Positions 43,202 to 51,351 of a stretch of 64,000 nucleotides of DNA are shown here, one piece after another (within the stretch, counting starts at the first letter, position 1; each line of letters opens with the position of its first letter). The stretch is from UBA1422 sp041859095 (lineage in GTDB: Bacteria; Bacillota; Clostridia; Peptostreptococcales; Anaerovoracaceae): contig JBHEKY010000027.1 of NCBI GenBank assembly GCA_041859095.1, positions 1 to 64,000 of the forward strand, given 5' to 3'. The notes under the pieces were generated by a model. It made no database searches and was not told the DNA's origin. It saw only the letters and a program-made list of their open reading frames with translations. The translations under genes were made by a program, and so were the position numbers.

Positions 43202-44618
43202 GCTTTCCCAGCCGGCTACGCCAAGGTTTGAACCAAAGTGGCTGCCTCCATTTATCGGCGATTATGTTAAGGCGCTTTCGGATTCCCTTTGTGTTTCGAC
43301 AGATATGGTGGGAATGGCTGCGCTTTCAATGCTTGGGATTTGCTGCCAACGAAAGAGCGTGAAATTCAATAAATGGTCCGAACCACTTTGTCTATATACC
43401 TTGCTTATTGCAGAGCCTGGAGAAAAAAAGAGCCCAGTCTTGTCCGCCGTGATGAAACCGCTCCTTGATTGGCAAGGGGCAAAGAATGAAGAGTTGCAAC
43501 CCCAAATCAGGCAGTCGAAGCGGGAAAAGGATATCCTTGAAAAGAAGATTCAAAAGATGAAAGAACGGGTTGTTAATGGTGATGCGGGGGCGGGGATTAC
43601 CCTGGAAGAATTGTACCTGCAGCTTGACAACTTTGAAGAATATAAAGAACTCCGGCTTTTTGTGGACGATGTCACAACCGAAAAGCTGGCAGCTATTATG
43701 GCTGATCAGAAAGAGTCCATTGCCCTAGTCAGCTCAGAAGGTGGCATATTCCATACACTGGCAGGACGGTATTCCGGTGGAGCGCCATCCGTCGATCTTT
43801 TTTTGAAGGCTTTCAATGCCGAACCTTGCATGGTGGACAGAATGACACGAACCACAGTATCCATGAATGCGCCGAAGCTTTCAACGTTTCTTTCTGTACA
43901 GCCGCATATCCTCAAGGAAGTAATGTCCAACTCTGCTTTCTGTGGTCTTGGCCTCGTGGACCGGTTTTTATATATTCTCCCGGAATCAAGCCTTGGCAAG
44001 TCGAATTACCGCTCTCCTGGCGTACCTGCTATGGTTCAGGAGAAGTACGATGCCACTATCAAATATCTGTTGGAAGCTCGGGAGATCCAAGCAACATATA
44101 TCCTCTCCCCGGAGGCGGATGAATTATTTTACCAATACTCAGTTGAGGTTAACAAGCGGATGCTCGATGATTTGCATTTTATTTCCGGTTGGGCAGGAAA
44201 GCACTGTGGCATTGTCGGGCGGATTGCAGCCATCATTGAGGCCTCTTCCACAGATAATATCAAACTGACAGCGCAATCCATGGAAAAAGCAATCTTGATC
44301 GGTCGGTATCTGATAGATCATGCAAAGACTGCCTTTGACATTGCTGGTGCGGATGAAACGATTGAACGGGCCAGGTATGTCCTAAAACGGCTAACCGATA
44401 GAGGAGAAAGCAGCTATTCGCTAAGGGATATTCTTAGACTTTGCCAGGCAAAGGGAATCAAGACCGTTTCAGATTTATTTGAGCCGCTGCACATTCTATG
44501 CGACCGTGGTTATGTACGCCTAGCAGGAGTGAAAATCGGCAGTAATCCCGGAAGGCCCGAATCAGAGCGGTACGAAATAAACCCGCGAAATTTGAAAGTA
44601 TTAGGAGTCCGAAAATGA
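43089..44618 (+). CDS. DUF3987 replication-type protein
   Basis: A 509-residue protein of the DUF3987 family (LPPFIGDYVKALSDSLCVSTDMVGMAALSMLGICCQRK, a degenerate P-loop LLIAEPGEKKSPVLSAV, then DVTTEKLAAIMADQKESIALVSSEGGIFHTLAGRYSGG, and SGWAGKHCGIVGRIAAIIEA). ATG 43089 is chosen because AAGGAGG lies 6 bp upstream; it overlaps the primase gene by 113 bp. Such proteins pair with CHC2 primases in integrated elements and may act as replication helicase-like factors. Confidence 0.85.
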   Translation: MQLLESADGIKNYQDYAMEINSLNLKNTSSDSWPEIVELSQPATPRFEPKWLPPFIGDYVKALSDSLCVSTDMVGMAALSMLGICCQRKSVKFNKWSEPLCLYTLLIAEPGEKKSPVLSAVMKPLLDWQGAKNEELQPQIRQSKREKDILEKKIQKMKERVVNGDAGAGITLEELYLQLDNFEEYKELRLFVDDVTTEKLAAIMADQKESIALVSSEGGIFHTLAGRYSGGAPSVDLFLKAFNAEPCMVDRMTRTTVSMNAPKLSTFLSVQPHILKEVMSNSAFCGLGLVDRFLYILPESSLGKSNYRSPGVPAMVQEKYDATIKYLLEAREIQATYILSPEADELFYQYSVEVNKRMLDDLHFISGWAGKHCGIVGRIAAIIEASSTDNIKLTAQSMEKAILIGRYLIDHAKTAFDIAGADETIERARYVLKRLTDRGESSYSLRDILRLCQAKGIKTVSDLFEPLHILCDRGYVRLAGVKIGSNPGRPESERYEINPRNLKVLGVRK

Positions 44619-44698
44619 CGATAAAACAAAACGACCTATAAGACAATCTGATACGCAATTAGTTAAATCAACAAAAAAATAGTGGAAAGGGAAAAAAC

Positions 44699-44995
44699 AT
44701 GAATTTATTGAATGTAGTGGACAATGAAACCTTTGACAACCTCGATTGGGAAGATATCGACCGGGATCAAATCCCAGGCCTTATGCAAGGATACACAGTG
44801 GTTGATATGGAACCAATGGGAATACCAGAACTAAAATCGATGGGGTTACCAGAAAGTATAGAAGGGATAATCATCTATTTGGAAGGAAAGGATCAGCAGC
44901 TGGCTGCCCTGAAAATTATAGCTGATCCAGAACGTGAAAAGTGGGACGATGCCGTTTGGGTGAGTTTGGCTAATATTCCCGAAAAAACCAAATAA
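44699..44995 (+). CDS. Small acidic element protein
   Basis: A 98-residue acidic protein (FDNLDWEDIDRDQIPGLMQGYTVVDME...). GGAAAGGG precedes the ATG. It follows the DUF3987 gene by 80 bp. No family recognised. Confidence 0.55.
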   Translation: MNLLNVVDNETFDNLDWEDIDRDQIPGLMQGYTVVDMEPMGIPELKSMGLPESIEGIIIYLEGKDQQLAALKIIADPEREKWDDAVWVSLANIPEKTK

Positions 44996-45115
44996 GGCTA
45001 TATGCCAAGAACGACAGCAGGTACTACCAAACTTCAGGCCTGCTGTTTTTCTTTGCCCGAAAAGAAGCCCAGAGGCACAAGATTTGACCCACCTATAAGA
45101 AAATGGTAAATATGG

Positions 45116-45424
45116 TTTTGTCATTTGTGTCAGACTGTCAGACTAGGTGTATTATATTTTCCCCTCCGGAGCAGAGATCCGATGCCCAGCAAGGAAACCA
45201 TTGAAATACAAACGTTTTATAGGAAAAGAGTCCTATTTTTTATATAATAATAATATCAAAAAAACATATATTTAGAGGGATTCTGACATAAATGACAAAA
45301 CTGCCACTACTTTGGGGAAATATATAGCTATACGGCATGACGACTGACAAAAATGACAAAACTACTTTTCTTTTGGGTTAGAAACAAAGGTACCCATCTG
45401 ACAGCCTGACAAAACTGACAATAC
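45116..45424. repeat. Iteron-like repeat array, possible replication origin
   Basis: A 19-bp unit CTGACANAAATGACAAAAC occurs at 45283-45301 and 45344-45362 (forward) and at 45134-45116 (inverted). A variant one base shorter (GCC for NAAA) starts at 45398. Forward copies are 61 and 54 bp apart. An AT-rich stretch (about 45228-45275) lies between the inverted copy and the forward group. The array follows the primase/DUF3987 genes. No gene is seen in 44996-45687. An origin with iterons and an unwinding element fits best. Confidence 0.55.
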
Positions 45425-45687
45425 TCTTTTTCGGTGGCTGTATGGATTCCGGGGCCTGACCTGGGAGTACCGAATCGTGCATTTATATCCCCCCCCTCTA
45501 TTAAATTTGAGAATTGACTTTTAGTAACTGGGGTGGGTTTAGGCTTCCGACTACGCGAGTTTTTTAGAAAAAGGGGGTAAATGGCGAATTCCATGTATGT
45601 GGATTCCTCCAAGCATTGAATTGCCTTGACTTTCCACGCAGTTAGAGCGTTCATGGTAGTGTGAAATGCACAAGAAAGGGGCCAATA

Positions 45688-45961
45688 ATGATTTAAAAAG
45701 AAGCATTAAATCGCTTAAAAGAGAGGTATCCAAGGGGAACTAGGGTGGAACTTTTATCCATGAACGACCCATATACTAACTTGCTTCAGGGACATCAGGG
45801 AACCGTTACAGGCATCGATGATACCGGAACTTATGGATAGCTAGACATTTAAGTTCCGTTATGAAAAGCTTCACATAACGGAACGGTCTTTGTAACCTGG
45901 GACAGGGGCTCATCCCTTGGCCTTGTATATGGCATCGACCATTACAAAAAGGCGGTGGGCG
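45688..45961 (+). pseudogene. Disrupted DUF4314 gene with small palindromic insertion
   Basis: Reading from ATG 45688: MI, stop (TAA), then KEALNRLKERYPRGTRVELLSMNDPYT and GHQGTVTGIDDTGT, a clear DUF4314 sequence common in clostridial mobile elements. It breaks at TAG 45838. The missing end resumes in the same family after about 54 bp as VTWDRGSSLGLVYGIDHYKK. The intervening DNA carries nested inverted repeats (CGGAACTT/AAGTTCCG and GTTCCGTTATG/CATAACGGAAC) and is flanked by CGGAAC on both sides. Confidence 0.6.
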
Positions 45962-45962
45962 A

Positions 45963-46949
45963 ATGAACGCTGCGTTTATGAGAAAGCCCGGGAGAGCAGA
46001 AGATCTCATCACCTGGGACAAGGTCGCAAAGCAAAGAAGTCCATTTCTCATTGAAAAAACCATCGAGTTTGAGAAAGCGGAATTTGAGAGTTTCGCCAGC
46101 GAACTCTTCGCCGGTCGGGATTTCATCAAGGAAAATGTAGAGTTGATGCGGGTGGACAAAAACGGCGTCCGGCACTGCATCCGTGTAAAGGCAAGAGGAG
46201 AAACCGGTGGCATCGGCAAGGAAACGGCAAAGAAATTTCTTTTTCAACAAGCTGCAGTGTATATCCTTGGGAGAGACAAGACGTCGCTTGAAAAAACCAG
46301 AGAGGAATTGATTTCCATCAGCAAGAATGCCCACATCATATCGGCTGACGTATCAAATCCAGACGAGTGTAGAGAGGCGATCGATCGGGTCGTTGGAAAA
46401 GAAGGTAGACTCGATATACTGGTCAACTCCGCGGGTGTATTTTCGGAGGCGCCAATTGAGGAAATGACCCCGGAAGATTTTGACAAAGTGATAAATATAA
46501 ATTTGAAAGGCACGTTTTTTATGTGCAAATATGCAAAACCGATGTTGTCCCTGACCAAGGGTTGCATCGTCAACGTCGGTTCCACGGCAGGCATTACGGG
46601 TTTTGACGAATGCTCGCTCTATTGTGCGTCAAAGGGTGGACTCAATTCGCTGACAAAAGCGTTGGCGATTGAGTTTGCGAAACAAAACGTTCGAGTCAAC
46701 ATTGTCAACCCTGATATGGTTAAGACCAAAATGCTGGACTTGGGGTTTGAAAGATCCGGAATTCGGGAACGGAATGAATATGATAAAACACATTTCAAAA
46801 GACACCCTCAAAATCTGGAAGACAGCAGATTCATCCTGCCCGAAGAGGTTGCGGATTCCATCCTGTTTTTTGCATCTTCAGAGAAAGCCAAGGCCATCAC
46901 AGGCGCCAATTTAACTATCGACTTTGGAATGACCGCCGGTTTTTTTTGA
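45963..46949 (+). CDS. Chimeric protein: DUF6329-like N-terminus fused to a truncated SDR
   Basis: A 328-residue frame. Residues about 1-80 (RKPGRAEDLITWDKVAKQRSPFLIEK, then ELFAGRDFIKENVELMRVDKNGVRHCIRVKA) resemble DUF6329 proteins of clostridial mobile elements. From about residue 82 the sequence is an SDR entered in the nucleotide motif (TGGIGKETAKKF), lacking the usual first beta-strand. The rest of the SDR is intact: VNSAG, GSTAG, catalytic YCASK and IDFGMTAGFF end. Fusion at 46200 suggests cargo joined by illegitimate recombination. Loss of the first strand may impair cofactor binding. It precedes the amidohydrolase by 37 bp. Confidence 0.7.
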   Translation: MNAAFMRKPGRAEDLITWDKVAKQRSPFLIEKTIEFEKAEFESFASELFAGRDFIKENVELMRVDKNGVRHCIRVKARGETGGIGKETAKKFLFQQAAVYILGRDKTSLEKTREELISISKNAHIISADVSNPDECREAIDRVVGKEGRLDILVNSAGVFSEAPIEEMTPEDFDKVININLKGTFFMCKYAKPMLSLTKGCIVNVGSTAGITGFDECSLYCASKGGLNSLTKALAIEFAKQNVRVNIVNPDMVKTKMLDLGFERSGIRERNEYDKTHFKRHPQNLEDSRFILPEEVADSILFFASSEKAKAITGANLTIDFGMTAGFF

Positions 46950-46986
46950 GAATGACAAAAAAATGCCGGCACAATGAGGAATCGGA

Positions 46987-48621
46987 ATGAAAGCGGATTA
47001 TATCATCTATAGCGATGCAATATTTGACGGCTTGCGAAAAGAACCCTTCCGAGGGTTCGCTGCAATAAAAGGAAACCGTCTCATCGGAGTCGGCGATCCC
47101 CAGGATGGCAGGAAATTATGCGGAGCCAAAACAAGGGTCCTGGACTGCGGGAACAATCTCATCATGCCCGGTTTCCATGATAGCCACACCCATCTTCTTC
47201 TGGACGGGATGTATCATACCTATGCGAACCTGTCCTCCGCTAAGTCAGAGGAGGAAGCAGTTGTCAAGCTGAAAGAATCAATCACAGGCTCCCATGGGCA
47301 GGATGACTGGATCATCGGATTTGGCTGGTACAATGTTTTTTGGGACAATAAAACTCCGCCGACAAAACATTCTCTGGACCGGTATTTTCCGGACAGACCC
47401 GTTTTTCTCCTGAATGCGGAGGCGCATGGAGCATGGGTTAACAGTAAGGCCTTACAAATTGCTGGAATTACAGGCGAAACGCCAGATCCGTATGGCGGGG
47501 CGATTGCGCGGGATGTGAAAAATGAACCCACCGGTTATCTTTGCGAATCCGCCACGGGACTTGTGGGGAGATATGCCCTGCATTTCACGGCCGAACAAGA
47601 GAAAAAACTGATCAAGGCATTTCTAAAGAACGCCGCGAACACAGGGATTACTTCCGTCAATGACATGCAACCATATTTCCATGGCAATATGGGAAATTTG
47701 AGTGTTTACAGTGAAATGGATCGGAATGAGGAACTTACAGTTCGAATCCACGCCGCACCGGATCTGCTGGGAGATCTTGAAGAGGTGGAAAACTGGAGGT
47801 CGCAATACACCTCGGAAAAACTAAAGGTGGAAATGCTGAAGCAATTCCTTGACGGGGTCAGCACTACACATACAGCCTTGGTTTTGGACGAATATGAAGA
47901 TGATCCAGGCAATTTTGGCATATCCCTCAACGACTTGGAGGCCATCAAAAATGCAGTACCCCAAGCCCATAGGCGGGGTTTCTCGGTCAGGTTGCATTCC
48001 TGTGGGGATCAATCGGCACGCATAGGGCTGGATTATTTTGAAAATGCATTCAATCAATATGGAAAAAACAATTGCCGTCATGGGATTGAACATGTCGAAC
48101 TCCTATCAGACCAGGATTTGCCGAGATTTGGCAAACTCGGAATCATTCCATCCGTCCAGCCGGAGCACCTTGCCCTGACGCAAAAGTATTCGGAAAATCC
48201 ATATTTTAAAACGCTGGGGAAGGAACGCGCCGACAAATGCTGGCCATTAAAGGATTTGTATGAAACGGCCGGCGTGTTGGCCATCGGCAGCGACTGCCCT
48301 GTTGTGGACAACAATCCCTTCCTGGAGATTTATCGCGCCGCAACAAGGCTTCATAATGATGGACAGCCCCAAGGCGGATGGAGCCCTCGACAAAAGCTTT
48401 CGATGTACGAAATCTTACGGAGTTATACCTACGGGTCTGCATTTGGGGTTTGCCGGGAAGACGAATTGGGAACCCTTGAGCCAGGCAAATATGCGGATTT
48501 GATCGTAATTGACAAAAATCTGTTTTCCATTGAACCGCAAGAAATTTTGGATTGCAAGGTGCAACTGACCATGATGGACGGAAAGATCATTTATCAACGC
48601 TCGAACAACGGTGTTGAATAA
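46987..48621 (+). CDS. YtcJ-type amidohydrolase, island copy
   Basis: A 544-residue protein colinear with the amidohydrolase at 6895-8529, same length and with no gap that I can see. It keeps FHDSHTH, NAEAHGAWVNSKAL, MLKQFLDGVSTTHTALVL, RLHSCGDQSARIGLDYFE, IEHVEL and AIGSDCPVVDNNPFLEI. GAGGA lies upstream of the ATG. It is apparently intact cargo of the mobile unit. Divergence across the whole length suggests it was acquired separately rather than as a recent local duplication. Confidence 0.85.
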   Translation: MKADYIIYSDAIFDGLRKEPFRGFAAIKGNRLIGVGDPQDGRKLCGAKTRVLDCGNNLIMPGFHDSHTHLLLDGMYHTYANLSSAKSEEEAVVKLKESITGSHGQDDWIIGFGWYNVFWDNKTPPTKHSLDRYFPDRPVFLLNAEAHGAWVNSKALQIAGITGETPDPYGGAIARDVKNEPTGYLCESATGLVGRYALHFTAEQEKKLIKAFLKNAANTGITSVNDMQPYFHGNMGNLSVYSEMDRNEELTVRIHAAPDLLGDLEEVENWRSQYTSEKLKVEMLKQFLDGVSTTHTALVLDEYEDDPGNFGISLNDLEAIKNAVPQAHRRGFSVRLHSCGDQSARIGLDYFENAFNQYGKNNCRHGIEHVELLSDQDLPRFGKLGIIPSVQPEHLALTQKYSENPYFKTLGKERADKCWPLKDLYETAGVLAIGSDCPVVDNNPFLEIYRAATRLHNDGQPQGGWSPRQKLSMYEILRSYTYGSAFGVCREDELGTLEPGKYADLIVIDKNLFSIEPQEILDCKVQLTMMDGKIIYQRSNNGVE

Positions 48622-48693
48622 GTCCGCCAAGCAAAGAAACCACCGGTTTCTCGACGGAATACGGATCCGGTTGCCACAACGGCGGGTCAATCC

Positions 48694-48742
48694 ACAAAAG
48701 CTGTCCTCACTGACGGCTTTTGTGCGTGGCCGTACGGCCACG
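48694..48742. other. Inverted repeat followed by an 18-bp perfect palindrome
   Basis: ACAAAAGC (48694-48701) / GCTTTTGT (48716-48723) forms a hairpin after the amidohydrolase and could terminate it. It is followed at 48725-48742 by CGTGGCCGTACGGCCACG, a perfect palindrome. No T-run follows. Confidence 0.45.
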
Positions 48743-48778
48743 ATTTGTCAAAATTGACTCGTGTTTCATGGAATGGTT

Positions 48779-48861
48779 GTGTTGCAAATAATTTCGAACT
48801 TAACAAGAACTCATAAACCCACACAAATACAAGCAAATCCCAGCCCAATTTTGTGCAACAC
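48779..48861. repeat. Small element with terminal inverted repeats (MITE-like)
   Basis: An 83-bp segment bounded by GTGTTGCA and TGCAACAC, with further partial match inward (AATAATT versus CAAAATT). No coding content. It may be a miniature insertion element. The rest of 48622-48941 shows no gene. Confidence 0.3.
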
Positions 48862-48941
48862 CAAAAAGACCCGTAAATAAAAATCAGCATCCCGAAAGTT
48901 GCTAGTTCATTCTTAAGAAGGGGTGCTTTTGTTTGCGGAAT

Positions 48942-49220
48942 TTACTGCAGAATCCTCAATTCCTTTGCTTCAGATAAGTTCTGTTGCAAAAACGCATTGG
49001 AGGGTTCCGCCGCAGTGTTGTCCAGCTCGTCGAATAGGTGGGTGTTTAAATTTAGGGTAGTGGAAAGTTGGGAGTGCCCAAGCCGTTTGCTTATAATCAT
49101 CTTGTTGATCTTTAGGTAGGCCAGCATGGAAGTGTGGGTATGACGAAGTCATTGGAGTTCAACTTTACGGGGGCTGTGCTTTTCATGGAAGCGAGGAAGC
49201 CAGCGAGTCGGCACATGGGA
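48942..49220 (-). pseudogene. Tyrosine integrase remnant (C-terminal part)
   Basis: Reading leftward: RWLPRFHEKHSPRKVELQ, stop (TGA), then LRHTHTSMLAYLKINKMIISKRLGHSQLSTTLNLNTHLFDELDNTAAEPS. The LRHTHTSMLA and GHSQLSTTL segments are integrase catalytic motifs, with the usual HDLRHTH aspartate region broken by TGA. The N-terminal domain is missing. It lies about 270 bp from the att copy at 49494. It is distinct from the integrase at 40074 and suggests an earlier element. Confidence 0.7.
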
Positions 49221-49235
49221 ATAGAGGGAGTGGAC

Positions 49236-49529
49236 ACTGTTCAAAAAAATGGACACTAAATCCTCCGTACAGGGACGGCAATGAGAAGCTGATTGCCGAG
49301 CAGACCATACGAAGCCGATCGCCGAGCATAGCCCAACACAAGAGACCCAAAGCCGAATCCCCAAAATGTTTCCATCATTATTTCTATTCTACCCGTGGGA
49401 AACAGGTGGAAATCAGGGTAATTAACCCTTCAAAACCGAATAAAATGCATAAAAAAACCGCCGTAATACTTTGATAAATGGCGGTTTTTCATATGGTACA
49501 CCATCACGGGTTCAAACCGTGGACACCCT
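49236..49529. repeat. Right end of unit 2 with att copy
   Basis: Diverged direct repeat of 53670-53945. Shared landmarks in order: TGTTCAAAAAA-TGGACACTAAA, a TTCTACCC-TGGGAAACAGG segment, CTGAATAAAA-like stretch, hairpin AAAACCGCC (49454-49462) / GGCGGTTTT (49480-49488), then TTTCATATGG. A 36-bp tRNA-Lys 3' fragment (49494-49529) follows, with T-stem C51-G63 and a mutated T-loop (TTCAAA). No gene lies in 49221-49625. Confidence 0.75.
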
Positions 49530-49583
49530 ATTTCTTTGTGAAAGAAAATAATTCCCAAAATAGCTTGAAATATTTTTAAAAAG

Positions 49584-49597
49584 GTGTAATATTACAC
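49584..49597. promoter_or_regulatory. Palindromic operator before Xre gene
   Basis: GTGTAATATTACAC is a perfect 14-bp palindrome, 29 bp upstream of the regulator start. It contains a TAATAT that could serve as -10, so binding would autorepress. Confidence 0.5.
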
Positions 49598-49625
49598 TAT
49601 GGAGCAAGTGCTCTAATGGAGCGAA

Positions 49626-50072
49626 ATGATGGAAAAAGAACAATTTGTTATAGTAATGGACGAAAAATTAAAACTGATTCGAAGAGAATATGGACTTACT
49701 CAAGAGAAGATGGCACCAATACTTGGAATCTCTAAAAAAACATTAGTAGAAATTGAAAAGAAAAGAAAAAGCCTTGGGTGGACTGGGGCGGTCGCATTGG
49801 CCAGCATGTTCTCTGATAGCAAAATCCTAAATGAGGCAATAGGTGGTCCGATCGCTGACCTGATTATTACCATCGCCTTTCGGGATACGCAGGTTACGTA
49901 TCCAAAAACATGGGGTGGGGAAATTTGGTGGAAGACAGTTGAGGAAAAAAACGGTCGCCGCATTCAACAAAATATGGTATCGCGACACTATAGAATATTG
50001 GATCAAAGAAACAGACGCCTACTTGCCACATACAATTTTGAGGAAGCAAAAGAGACCTTGGATACGTTGTAA
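49626..50072 (+). CDS. Xre-type HTH regulator
   Basis: A 149-residue protein with an N-terminal HTH (LKLIRREYGLTQEKMAPILGISKKTLVEIEKKRKSLGWTGAVALASMF) and a C-terminal half without known fold. Start ATG 49626 or 49629. It heads a run of small membrane protein genes and probably controls them and itself through the palindrome at 49584. Confidence 0.75.
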   Translation: MMEKEQFVIVMDEKLKLIRREYGLTQEKMAPILGISKKTLVEIEKKRKSLGWTGAVALASMFSDSKILNEAIGGPIADLIITIAFRDTQVTYPKTWGGEIWWKTVEEKNGRRIQQNMVSRHYRILDQRNRRLLATYNFEEAKETLDTL

Positions 50073-50086
50073 AGGAGGGAAGAGTT

Positions 50087-50536
50087 ATGAAAGGAAAAAA
50101 ATGGGTTAAACCTATATTATCAATGGCGTGCATAATCGTGGGAGGTTTTATCTTGTTTAATGTGGCATTTATGATGGCTGCATTGGTGATGAGACTATTG
50201 GCATTCATTGACGGGTCACAAGGGATACCACCAGCATACGGGCGAGTCATATTTGTGATTCTTGTATATGGGATTTCGTGGTTTGTATTCCGTTCGAAAT
50301 TGAATGACTTAGTCAAGGCCACTTATCTTACAATGCCACTGATGGTAACCTTAGTTATGATTGGCATCTTTGCTTTTCAGTTAACGGAGTTGGTGGTTTA
50401 TATCCTCGGGGCAATCGTTGTTGCGGCAGCCCTATATTATATATACAAGAAGAAACTTTCGTGGCTATATTACTTTGCAACAGGATACGTTGTTTTGGTA
50501 GCCCTATATGTGATGCTTGCGGGCATCGAAATTTGA
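50087..50536 (+). CDS. Small polytopic membrane protein
   Basis: A 149-residue protein with about five hydrophobic helices and short basic loops. It starts 14 bp after the regulator, with AAAGGAGGG and GAGTT before the ATG, so it is probably in the same operon. No family recognised. A role in immunity or signal reception with the Xre regulator is possible but not shown. Confidence 0.65.
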   Translation: MKGKKWVKPILSMACIIVGGFILFNVAFMMAALVMRLLAFIDGSQGIPPAYGRVIFVILVYGISWFVFRSKLNDLVKATYLTMPLMVTLVMIGIFAFQLTELVVYILGAIVVAAALYYIYKKKLSWLYYFATGYVVLVALYVMLAGIEI

Positions 50537-50551
50537 GAAAGGAGAATTGAA

Positions 50552-50869
50552 ATGAAACTATGGTTTATGCCAGTCTCGAAAGCTGGGAAATACTCCTTAT
50601 GGTTCATAATTATAGCGATAGTGTTAATAGGAATAGTGATTGCTATTGGATCTGGGATTGAAACCCCGACATTGAATGAAGGGTTTTTCTCCAATATGCC
50701 ACTTGCCTTGCTTACACTTGCTGCGTTTATTTCCGGCACAGGTTCATTCGTTGCCGGAATTGTTGCGCTAATCAAAAATAAAGATTACTCAATTTTGGTG
50801 TGGGTTTGCTTGATAGCGGGGGCTTTCATCATTTACTTTGGCAGTTCCCAAATTGTTGGTGAAATGTAA
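50552..50869 (+). CDS. Small three-span membrane protein
   Basis: A 105-residue protein with three hydrophobic helices (LWFIIIAIVLIGIVIAIGSGI, LALLTLAAFISGTGSFVAGIVALI, ILVWVCLIAGAFIIYFG). GAAAGGAG precedes the ATG, 15 bp after the preceding gene. Function is unknown. Confidence 0.65.
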   Translation: MKLWFMPVSKAGKYSLWFIIIAIVLIGIVIAIGSGIETPTLNEGFFSNMPLALLTLAAFISGTGSFVAGIVALIKNKDYSILVWVCLIAGAFIIYFGSSQIVGEM

Positions 50870-50940
50870 AGTGTGCTTAAAAAATTGCGTTGGAGCTTGA
50901 TAGGAAGGAGTGACTGGTTTCGCCTACCAATTATTGAGCC

Positions 50941-51264
50941 ATGAAAAATTCATTCTTGCCTAAAACCCGCAAAGGGACATGGGCTGTTGGTTTGTTTGCA
51001 ACTTTCCTTATACTAGGGATTGCGGGAAACAGAATTTCTGCAATGATGGGAAATACCATCGAGTATCCCAACCCAATTAACAGTCCGTTGCTAGGGACAG
51101 TAATTTATTTGGCATTTGGATCAGCAATTGCTGCATCAATTGTTGGGTTGTTCGCGGTAAATAAGGAAACAGAGAGTTCAATCAGCGTTTATCTAGTCAT
51201 ACCTATTGGGTTATTGGTTATATTGGCTATTGCGGTATTTGGCATAGCAAATTTGACAAGGTAA
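50941..51264 (+). CDS. Small three-span membrane protein
   Basis: A 107-residue protein that starts with a basic segment (FLPKTRKGTW) and has three helices. Its overall plan resembles the neighbouring 105-residue protein, which suggests an old duplication, though similarity is weak. GGAAGGAG lies rather far (about 30 bp) from the ATG, so the start is uncertain. Confidence 0.6.
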   Translation: MKNSFLPKTRKGTWAVGLFATFLILGIAGNRISAMMGNTIEYPNPINSPLLGTVIYLAFGSAIAASIVGLFAVNKETESSISVYLVIPIGLLVILAIAVFGIANLTR

Positions 51265-51351
51265 AGGGTGATTGGAGATATGCTACTATGCAATTCTATT
51301 TGAAAAAATTGTGTCAATGATTATAAAAAAGTATGACAAGGAGGCAATTTT

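Larger units (their letters stand above)
39991..49493. mobile_element. Island unit 2: integrase-primase element with metabolic cargo
   Basis: About 9.5 kb between att-like sequences. Order: integrase (leftward), Xre repressor (leftward), operator pair, then rightward small protein, CHC2 primase-like protein, DUF3987 protein, small ORF, iteron-like array, DUF4314 remnant, chimeric SDR, amidohydrolase, integrase remnant. No structural, conjugation or capsid genes are present. The layout is like a phage satellite (PICI) or an integrative mobilizable element. Autonomous movement is uncertain since the integrase reading frame is disturbed. Confidence 0.65.

Noticed and set aside
45116..45424. CRISPR array
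   Set aside because: Repeats are 19 bp, few, unevenly spaced and one is inverted; no cas genes are present.
49245..49268. Insertion-sequence end (TGTTCAAAAAAATGGACACT)
   Set aside because: It recurs only as part of the longer element-end repeat at 53677 and no transposase or partner inverted end was found, so it is reported with that repeat.
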